The notes under the pieces are model-generated. The model was not told the DNA's origin. It did no database searches and saw only the letters and a list, made by a program, of their open reading frames with translations. Positions 32,026 through 38,785 of a stretch of 64,000 bases of DNA are shown one piece after another. The position numbers were made by a program, and so were the translations under genes. Every line of letters starts with the position of its first letter. Position 1 is the stretch's first letter. This stretch comes from Gammaproteobacteria bacterium. GTDB lineage: Bacteria > Pseudomonadota > Gammaproteobacteria > Steroidobacterales > Steroidobacteraceae. Location: the NCBI GenBank assembly GCA_017577615.1, contig PKRE01000009.1, positions 62,001 through 126,000 on the forward strand, read 5' to 3'.

Positions 32026-34086
32026 GTGAGCGCCGATATCTCAAGGTCAATCGGTCACTCGGTGCCGAGATGGGCGCTGCTGCTATGGATCGTCCTCGTC
32101 GGCGGCCGCGCAGAGGCCGTGACCGAGGAGGTCGTCATCGACCCCCCGGGCCGCGTCGCGCGCCTGAGTCACACCGATGGCGAAGTCATCATCGCCCCTG
32201 CCGGCACTGAAGAGTGGGCTGAGTCGATCCTCAATCGCCCGCTCACCAGCGGCGATCGGCTGTGGACGGAATCCGGCGCACGGGCCGAGTTGCAGATAGG
32301 CTCTGCAGCGGTCTATCTCGACGAGCGCACGAGCTTCGGCTTCATCGAGCTTGACGACGACGTCATCCACATGAGCCTCACACAAGGCTCGGCCACTTTC
32401 CGCGTGCGACGTCTTTCGGAAAGCGAATCTGTCCAGATCGAGACGCCCAACGTCGCCGTGGCGCTGCGTGAGCCGGGGGAATACCACATCGAAGTGGACG
32501 CGCAGACCGATCAGACTATTGTAAAGACCCGTCACGGCGTCGCCGATGTCTTCGGCGATGGGACGACGCATATCGTGCGCGCTAATGTGCGCGGCATCTT
32601 CACCGGTCTCGAGCCGCTCAGCGTGCGAACCGAGCCGCTCGCGCCACGCACCGCGTTCGAAAGCTGGGCGAACGAGCGGGAGCGTCGCGAGAGCGAATCC
32701 AGATCGGCCGAATATGTCTCGCGGGATGTCGTCGGTTACGAAGACCTCGACGAGCACGGCGATTGGGTTCACGAGCCCGACTTCGGCTATGCCTGGCGCC
32801 CACGCACAGTCGCATACGACTGGGTGCCGTATCGAGACGGACGTTGGATCTGGGTGGCACCGTGGGGCTGGACGTGGGTGGATCACTCACCGTGGGGGTT
32901 CGCGCCATTTCACTACGGACGTTGGGCGCTCGTGCGTGAGCGCTGGTGCTGGGTGCCCGGCCCGCGTCACTATCGACCGATCTACGCGCCTGCGCTGGTT
33001 GGCTGGATCGGCCGCCCGCACATCGGCGTGTCCCTCTCCTTCGGTAGCGGCATCGGCTGGTTTCCGCTCGGCCCGCGCGAAATCTACGTTCCTTGGTATC
33101 GCCATTCGCCGCGTTACATTCGACATGTCAACGCATCGAATACGATCATCGTCAACAACACGTACATCAGGAACGTCTACTCCGGCCGATACCGCGATTT
33201 CGAGTACCGTTACCGCGCGCATCCACGCGCGATCACCGCGACCGCACCGGATCACTTCATCGGCGGGCGCCCGGTGCTCGGACGCATCATGCGTGTCGAC
33301 GCACACGATCTGGGCCGCTGGCAACTCTCGCATCGGCCACCGAGCCTGACACCTGATCGTGCGAGCCTGCTCGCAGGCTCGGCGCGGACGCCGCCCCTCT
33401 TGCGCGGCGCGCACAATCGACTTACACCGCGTCGCTCGTTCGATGCCGAGCGGCAGCGGATCGAGACTGACAGCGGACGTACGATCGGGCGCACCCATCC
33501 GCATCGCACTCGGCCCAAAGACGTGGGCGACTTCAATCCCCGCGGCCAGAATTTGCGCCTCCGCGCTCGTGACGACGCAATCGGCCGATCTGCATCGCGA
33601 CCAGAGCGAATCGAGCCCATGCCCGTGCGCAGCAATGTGCAACGACCCTCGAGCTCGGTCGCTACCCGCGACGTACTCGAGCGCGGCCGGCGCCGCGATC
33701 ACATGCTTCGCGAGCGGGGGCTCGGCGAGCCGCCACGGTCGCACGTTCGAGTCGAGCGTCCACACACAAGCGAGCGACGTCGTGCTAACCCAACGAACCC
33801 AACGCTGCATGCACAGCGTGAGCACAACCCGCCGGCACCCACAGCGCCCGATACACGCAACCGTATCGGGACATCGCGAAACACTTCATCCATCGCCGCG
33901 CCGCGCAGCATCGACTCTGGAAGAAGCACGCTTACACCGCACGCTAGCTCGCCATCCCGTGGCGAGTCCCGTGTTCGTCCAAGCGCACCGTCCAACCGCA
34001 CTTCGAGCCCATCGCGCGCACATGCGCCCCCTCGAGCCAGCGGCCGTCCGTCATCGATGACCCATGGAGGCTTTCGACACCGCTGA
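32026..34086 (+). CDS. Secreted FecR-domain/DUF6600 protein with low-complexity tail
   Basis: Exported protein of 686 residues. GTG start 32026 with AGAGGA seven bases upstream; signal peptide to about residue 31 (WALLLWIVLVGGRAEA). Residues 35-200 form a FecR-like beta domain (GDRLWTESGARAELQIGSAAVYL). Then comes a tryptophan/tyrosine-rich DUF6600 region (about 235-400) with repeated units such as WVPYRDGRWIWVAPWGWTWVD. The last 270 residues are disordered, rich in Arg, Ser, Pro and His with no recognised fold. Function unknown; such proteins are periplasmic or surface-associated in many proteobacteria. No sigma/anti-sigma partner is adjacent, so classical FecR signalling is unlikely. Stands alone. 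Confidence 0.75.
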   Translation: MSADISRSIGHSVPRWALLLWIVLVGGRAEAVTEEVVIDPPGRVARLSHTDGEVIIAPAGTEEWAESILNRPLTSGDRLWTESGARAELQIGSAAVYLDERTSFGFIELDDDVIHMSLTQGSATFRVRRLSESESVQIETPNVAVALREPGEYHIEVDAQTDQTIVKTRHGVADVFGDGTTHIVRANVRGIFTGLEPLSVRTEPLAPRTAFESWANERERRESESRSAEYVSRDVVGYEDLDEHGDWVHEPDFGYAWRPRTVAYDWVPYRDGRWIWVAPWGWTWVDHSPWGFAPFHYGRWALVRERWCWVPGPRHYRPIYAPALVGWIGRPHIGVSLSFGSGIGWFPLGPREIYVPWYRHSPRYIRHVNASNTIIVNNTYIRNVYSGRYRDFEYRYRAHPRAITATAPDHFIGGRPVLGRIMRVDAHDLGRWQLSHRPPSLTPDRASLLAGSARTPPLLRGAHNRLTPRRSFDAERQRIETDSGRTIGRTHPHRTRPKDVGDFNPRGQNLRLRARDDAIGRSASRPERIEPMPVRSNVQRPSSSVATRDVLERGRRRDHMLRERGLGEPPRSHVRVERPHTSERRRANPTNPTLHAQREHNPPAPTAPDTRNRIGTSRNTSSIAAPRSIDSGRSTLTPHASSPSRGESRVRPSAPSNRTSSPSRAHAPPRASGRPSSMTHGGFRHR

Positions 34087-34296
34087 GCGGTGTCGGAGCT
34101 CGTGCCAAAGCACCGCCTCCATTCCCCATTCCTTGTCCCCAGCCTCCCTCAAGCCATCCGGCTGTCTTATGCTGCGCTCTCCAGCGCTTCGACGAGACAC
34201 GCGCACATCTCACCAACTTTGGCGCATGCTCATGTGGAGCTTTAGCCGGCGTTGGTGATCTCGGACATCTGCAAGCTCGCGAGAGGTTAAGCACTC
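34087..34296. other. Intergenic, C-rich simple sequence
   Basis: About 210 bases with no gene. It contains a C/T-rich stretch (CCATTCCCCATTCCTTGTCC, 34117-34136), reminiscent of low-complexity spacers near 21565 and 63075. Confidence 0.5.
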
Positions 34297-34464
34297 ATGA
34301 ATGGGGCCGATCGACGTTCCTTCTTGCAGCAAGCCGCGCTAGCGGGACTGCTGTCAACGATGTCGACGGCAGCCTTTGGACAAGCAGCCTCCGCAAGAGT
34401 GAAGGTCGAGAAAGCTCGGGTCAGACCGCTGGGGCAAACGATTGCTACAAGCCCCATTGTCTAG
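34297..34464 (+). pseudogene. Tat signal-peptide remnant (55 codons)
   Basis: A short frame from ATG 34297 to TAG 34462 encodes an unmistakable twin-arginine signal: DRRSFLQQAALAGLLSTMST, then AAFGQA as a likely cleavage region, then only about 25 further residues (ARVKVEKARVRPLGQTI) before the stop. No Tat-exported enzyme is this short, so it is most likely the 5' end of a lost gene. GAGAGG is ten bases before the start. The remaining sequence to the FtsH stop (34575) shows no continuing frame that I can recognise. Confidence 0.6.
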
Positions 34465-34574
34465 GCGTTGGCGGCAGCTGCTCCTGCATGCGTAGGGGTC
34501 TGTTCGATGACAAGCTCGCTGCCTAGATTGCTCCGCGAGATCTCCGTGGCGACGAGCACGATCGAGCAACGACG

Positions 34575-36623
34575 TTAAGACACAGCTGCAGTCACGCGTT
34601 CGCTTTCGAGCGCTGGCGCCGGTGGAAGGCCGGTGACCTCGAGAATCTCCTTTTCGTCAAGCGTCTCGCGCGCCAGTAACGCTTCGACGAGCGCGTCCAA
34701 TTGTTTGCGATGCTTACGTAAGAGAGCCTTCGCCTCTTCGTAACTCTCGTTGATGATGCGCAATATCTCCGCATCTACCAGGCGTGCAGTCTCTTCGCTG
34801 AAGTATTTCCCGACGGCGGGGCCGGCATCACCTAGATAAGGATTCGGACGCGGCGCCAGCTGTACCATGCCGAGCTTGTCGCTCATGCCCCAGCGCGTGA
34901 CCATGTTACGCGCGAGGTTGGTTGCTTGCTCGATGTCGTTTTCCGCACCCGTCGTCCTCGTGCCGTAAACGATCTCCTCTGCGGCGCGTCCGCCGAGCAT
35001 GCCGATGATGCGGGCGCGCAAGTATGCTTCTGGATAGTTGTATCGATCCGTTGGCGGCCGTTGATAGGTCACACCGAGCGCCTGACCGCGCGGCACGATC
35101 GTGACTCGGTGCACGGGATCCGCGCCAGGAACGACCAGCCCCAGAATGGCATGTCCGGCTTCATGGTACGCGATACGTTCACGGTCCTCCTGGCTCAACA
35201 GCAGCGGCCGTTCTGGCCCGAGCACGATTTTCTCCAACGAATCGAGGAAATCCGCGTGCGCGACCTTGTCTCGGTTGCGACGTGCGGCGAGCAACGCAGC
35301 CTCGTTCACGAGATTCTTCAGATCGGCTCCCGAGAAGCCCGGCGTGGCACCGGCGATATCCGCCAAGCTCACGTCCTCGTCTAGCGGCACCTTGCGCGTA
35401 TGAACTTTGAGAATGGCTTCCCGACCGGCCTTATCGGGCAGATTGAGCACCACACGGCGGTCGAAACGGCCAGGCCGTAATAAAGCCTTGTCGAGCACAT
35501 CAGGCTGGTTGGTCGCCGCCAGCACGATCACCCCCTCGCGGCCAGTGAACCCATCCATCTCGGTCAGGATCTGGTTTAGCGTCTGCTCCTGCTCGCTCGC
35601 ACCGCCGATCGCAACTTGTCCACGGGCGCGTCCTACCGAGTCGATCTCGTCGATGAAAATGATCGACGGTGCGTGCTTACGCGCTTCGCGGAATAGGTCG
35701 CGCACCCGAGCTGCGCCAACACCCACGATCATTTCGACGAACTCGGACGCGCTCATCGAGAAAAACGGCACGCCGGCCTCGCCCGCAACTGCTTTGGCAA
35801 GCAAGGTCTTGCCGGTTCCTGGCGGCCCCACGAGCAAGACACCCTTCGGGGCCGTTCCCCCGAGCCTGGTGTATTTCTCGGGATCTTTCAGGAAATCGAC
35901 GATCTCGACGAGCTCGTTCTCCGCTTCGTCGATGCCAGCGACATCGTCGAAGGTCACCTTTGTATCCGCCTCCTGGTCGTAGCGGCGCGCCTTCGCCTTG
36001 CCCATCCCCATCAAGGCACCGCCGAAGCCGCCGGCTTGCTGCGCGCGACGGAACAGCCACACGTAGAACCCTATGATCAAGAGCGCCGGACCGAAACCGA
36101 ACAGAAGAGTCATCCATGGATTGCCCTCCTGAATCGGTTTCGCGCTGATCTCGACACCGTGGTCGATCAAGAACTGCTCAAGCCCGGGGTCGACGAAGGC
36201 GGGTAGCTCCGTCGTGAACGTCATCGAGGTTTGCGGTTCCACCGTGCCAAAAAGTGGCGCGAACGGCTGCTCTTGCGCTCGTCTTCGGGCGCGCTCGAGT
36301 TGCTCCTGCGGCGGCCAGGTGACCGGCTTGAAAAAACGACCTTCGATGCTCGATCCCTGACTATAGATCGCCTCGACATTGCCCTGCTCGACCTGTTCCT
36401 TGAATGTCGTGTACGGAATCGTGATTGCGTCTTGCGGTGCGGGGAACAGCATCCGCATCAGGACATAGTTGAGCGCGAGAATGGCGAGGAACGTCAGCCA
36501 CGTGCTGCGCGGCGGCATCGAAGGCGTCGGAGGCTGCTCCTGGGACGAGCCAAGGCGGCCACCAGCAGGCTGCCCTCGAGCAGCCTCAGAGGCATTGCGT
36601 TCCTGTCGAGTTGGCCAGCTCAT
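34575..36623 (-). CDS. ftsH: ATP-dependent zinc metalloprotease FtsH, long periplasmic-domain variant
   Basis: Membrane-bound AAA+ protease of 682 residues. Cytoplasmic N-terminal extension of about 40 residues, membrane helix 41-60, periplasmic domain of about 105 residues, second helix 172-192. AAA module: Walker A GPPGTGKT (266-273), Walker B IIFIDEID (321-328), SRH near 375-390. Zinc site HEAGH at 487-491 with third ligand in TTGAENDIEQ. All active residues are intact. The N-terminal tail and location outside the usual rlmE-ftsH-folP context suggest a second, accessory FtsH; such copies accompany heat/stress islands in other proteobacteria. Being near a DUF1538-P-II operon and a cation ATPase fits a membrane-stress theme, by inference. 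Confidence 0.92.
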   Translation of the reverse strand: MSWPTRQERNASEAARGQPAGGRLGSSQEQPPTPSMPPRSTWLTFLAILALNYVLMRMLFPAPQDAITIPYTTFKEQVEQGNVEAIYSQGSSIEGRFFKPVTWPPQEQLERARRRAQEQPFAPLFGTVEPQTSMTFTTELPAFVDPGLEQFLIDHGVEISAKPIQEGNPWMTLLFGFGPALLIIGFYVWLFRRAQQAGGFGGALMGMGKAKARRYDQEADTKVTFDDVAGIDEAENELVEIVDFLKDPEKYTRLGGTAPKGVLLVGPPGTGKTLLAKAVAGEAGVPFFSMSASEFVEMIVGVGAARVRDLFREARKHAPSIIFIDEIDSVGRARGQVAIGGASEQEQTLNQILTEMDGFTGREGVIVLAATNQPDVLDKALLRPGRFDRRVVLNLPDKAGREAILKVHTRKVPLDEDVSLADIAGATPGFSGADLKNLVNEAALLAARRNRDKVAHADFLDSLEKIVLGPERPLLLSQEDRERIAYHEAGHAILGLVVPGADPVHRVTIVPRGQALGVTYQRPPTDRYNYPEAYLRARIIGMLGGRAAEEIVYGTRTTGAENDIEQATNLARNMVTRWGMSDKLGMVQLAPRPNPYLGDAGPAVGKYFSEETARLVDAEILRIINESYEEAKALLRKHRKQLDALVEALLARETLDEKEILEVTGLPPAPALESERVTAAVS

Positions 36624-36947
36624 CGTCCACTCCCAACCACTGAGTGTCCACGCATTGCCAATATGTGGTCGTTTGTAGCGAGTCTAAGGGGCTTACGCTG
36701 ACCTGCCCAGCCAGTAGCGTACCGAGAATCTACGTGCATACCGAGCACGCCAGCCTTCCGTACCCGACACGCACCGAGCGCTCGCTAGGCATATGCGGCT
36801 CCGTTACCCTGAGACCCCAGGTGGCGGCCCTGCTTGCTGAGAACGTTTGCCATCGGTAAGGATACGAGCGGCGCTTGCACCTCCTGCAACGCCCGCGACG
36901 ATTCACGAGACCAACCGCGCGATCCGCGCCGAGGGAGCCCGAAAACG
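36624..36947. promoter_or_regulatory. Divergent spacer between FtsH and the DUF1538 operon
   Basis: A 324-base region with both promoters. An open frame from 36834 enters DUF1538 in phase, but its first 38 codons are unlike the family, so I treat them as non-coding. GAGGGAG lies ten bases before the chosen ATG 36948. Confidence 0.5.
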
Positions 36948-37643
36948 ATGATCACGTTGTTGCGCGAGAAGTCGCTGGAGGTTCTACATGCCGTAGGCCC
37001 GCTCATCCTGTCGATTTGCATTCTGCAGCTCACGCTGGTGCATGCGCCGCTCGAGCTGTTCTTGCAGTTCGTGCTCGGCGCGCTACTCGCTGGCATCGGC
37101 ATGATTCTGTTCTTCATCGGGATCGACGTCGGCATCGTGCCGATGGGCAGATTCGTCGGTGCCGAGCTACCGAAGAAGAACTCCTTGCTGCTGCTCCTGG
37201 TCGTCGCCTTTTCGATCGGCTTTGCGACCACGGTGCCGGAGCCGGATGTGCTGGTGTTATCCGATCAAGTAGAGCGCGTATCGAACGGCGCGATTTCCGG
37301 CACGGCCGTGCTGTCTGCAATCGCACTCGGGGTAGGCGTACTGACCGCACTGGCCGCCGCTCGCATCGTTTTCGGATGGCCACTCAAGTATCTGCTCGCC
37401 GGCGCCTATGCGTTGGCGCTCCTGCTCGCATTGTTCGCCCCGCCAGAGTTCATCTCGCTCGCCTTTGACGGAGGCAGCGTGACGACCGGCGCTTTGTCAG
37501 CGCCTGTCATCATCGCGCTCGCGATCGGTGTCAGCTCGGTGCTGGCCGGTCGCTCGCCTGTAGCCGACGGATTCGGTGTGGCCGGCTTCGCATCCGTCGG
37601 TCCGATCATCACGATTCTCCTCATGGGGCTGCTGCGGTCATGA
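36948..37643 (+). CDS. DUF1538 membrane protein, subunit 1
   Basis: Integral membrane protein of 231 residues, about six to seven helices. The DUF1538 domain is marked by the N-terminal amphipathic SLEVLHAVGPLILSICILQ and by the conserved ATTVPEPDVLVLSDQVE and DGGSVTTGALSAPVIIALA, the latter resembling a transport-type re-entrant loop. Longer homologues carry both halves in one chain; here they are separate genes joined by an ATGA overlap. Start ATG 36948 with a purine-rich leader. With the P-II-like gene that follows, a regulated small-ion or solute transporter is the best inference; the substrate is unknown. Confidence 0.82.
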   Translation: MITLLREKSLEVLHAVGPLILSICILQLTLVHAPLELFLQFVLGALLAGIGMILFFIGIDVGIVPMGRFVGAELPKKNSLLLLLVVAFSIGFATTVPEPDVLVLSDQVERVSNGAISGTAVLSAIALGVGVLTALAAARIVFGWPLKYLLAGAYALALLLALFAPPEFISLAFDGGSVTTGALSAPVIIALAIGVSSVLAGRSPVADGFGVAGFASVGPIITILLMGLLRS

Positions 37644-38362
37644 TGCCCACGTGGCTGCATGAGCTCGTCACGGTCGCACGAGGCGTCATCGTCGCGGTCA
37701 CGCCGCTGGTTCTGCTTTTCCTGATTTTTCAGGTCTTCTTGCTGAGGTTGCCGGTCGGCCAAATCGCCGAGATCCTCAAGGGAACGGTGATCGCTGCCGT
37801 AGGGCTCTTCCTGTTCCTCTTTGGAGTCAACATTGCCTTCTTGCCGTTCGGTCGAGCCGTCGGTGCCGCGCTCGGCACGCTCGATCAGACCTGGCTGATG
37901 AGCGCGATCGGTGCAGTGCTCGGATTCGTCACAGCATGGGGAGAGCCGGCCGTCCGCGTCTTGGCCGATCAGGTGGAGAATGCGTCGAGTGGCTCGATTC
38001 GACGCCACCTGGTCCTGTACACGATTTGTATCGGCGTAGCGATTTGGGTGGGGATCGGCATGCTACGCATCGCCTACGGACTCGAGCTGCTGCACCTGCT
38101 CGTTCCGGGTTACGCGATCGTGATCGTCCTGATGTGGTTCAGCAGCAAGGATTTCGTCCCTGTCGCTGCAGATGCGGGTGGCGTGGCCACGGGGCCGCTC
38201 GCCAATTCGTTTCTCTTGGCGCTGGCGTTGGGTGCATCGTCGGCCACCGGCATCGAGGATCCGGTCGTCAACGGCTTCGGTCTCGTCGCGCTCATCGCGC
38301 TGGCACCAATCATGTCCCTGATGGCAGTCGGATCCTTGGTGCAGCTGAAGACACGCCAGTAG
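37640..38362 (+). CDS. DUF1538 membrane protein, subunit 2
   Basis: Second DUF1538 protein, 240 residues, homologous to the first. It shows the same landmarks in the same order: ARGVIVAVTPLVLLFLIFQ at the N-terminus, VTAWGEPAVRVLADQVE in the middle (cf. ATTVPEPDVLVLSDQVE) and DAGGVATGPLANSFLLALA late. An internal pseudo-twofold transporter made of two chains is the obvious reading. Its ATG overlaps the stop of subunit 1; the P-II-like gene begins 11 bases after its stop. Predicted six to seven membrane helices. Confidence 0.82.
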   Translation: MMPTWLHELVTVARGVIVAVTPLVLLFLIFQVFLLRLPVGQIAEILKGTVIAAVGLFLFLFGVNIAFLPFGRAVGAALGTLDQTWLMSAIGAVLGFVTAWGEPAVRVLADQVENASSGSIRRHLVLYTICIGVAIWVGIGMLRIAYGLELLHLLVPGYAIVIVLMWFSSKDFVPVAADAGGVATGPLANSFLLALALGASSATGIEDPVVNGFGLVALIALAPIMSLMAVGSLVQLKTRQ

Positions 38363-38373
38363 GAGTAGCAGCC

Positions 38374-38703
38374 ATGCTCAATCCTCGTCTGATCGTCAGC
38401 ATCGTACGCAGGGGATGGGGCGATACGGTGCTTGAAGCCAGCATGAAGGCAGGCGCGCACGGCGGCACGGTGGTGTTCGGACGCGGCATCGGACGTAACG
38501 AGCAACAGCGTGTGTTCGGCATCCAGATCGAGCCCGAGAAGGAGATCGTGCTGACCGTCGTCCCTCAGGACATCGTGAACACCGTGCTCGAAGCGATCAC
38601 GACAGCCGCCGAGCTCACGGTGCCTGGTCACGGACTCGCATTCGTCGTGCCGGTCGAAGCCGTTGCGGGAGTCGTCCACTTGGTGGACGACTCCCAGAAG
38701 TAA
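38374..38703 (+). CDS. P-II-like regulator with a shortened T-loop
   Basis: Small trimeric signal protein of the P-II fold, 109 residues. Seen: VSIVRRGWGDTVLEASMKAGAHGGTVVFGRG aligned with beta-1 to the Walker-like FGRG (given here in parts), and the C-terminal B-loop region VPGHGLAFVVPVE. Between FGRG and beta-3 only NEQQRVFGIQIEPE remains, several residues fewer than GlnB/GlnK, and the uridylylated tyrosine is missing. It therefore should not be modified by GlnD. Co-encoded with two DUF1538 membrane proteins, it probably gates them through nucleotide binding. AGGAG lies eight bases before the ATG. Confidence 0.8.
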   Translation: MLNPRLIVSIVRRGWGDTVLEASMKAGAHGGTVVFGRGIGRNEQQRVFGIQIEPEKEIVLTVVPQDIVNTVLEAITTAAELTVPGHGLAFVVPVEAVAGVVHLVDDSQK

Positions 38704-38723
38704 ACTCTGCTCCGCATGTGCCG

Positions 38724-38751
38724 GAGCGCGGCAGGTCACGGTGCCGCGCTC
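38724..38751. terminator. Hairpin between convergent P-II and ATPase genes
   Basis: A perfect ten-base stem GAGCGCGGCA / TGCCGCGCTC (38724-38733 and 38742-38751) with an eight-base loop sits 20 bases after the P-II stop and 35 bases after the ATPase stop. No T-run on either side, so it may be a transcript stabiliser or a weak bidirectional terminator. Confidence 0.6.
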
Positions 38752-38785
38752 ACAACCCGATGTGCCTTACGAGCACCGGCCCTGT

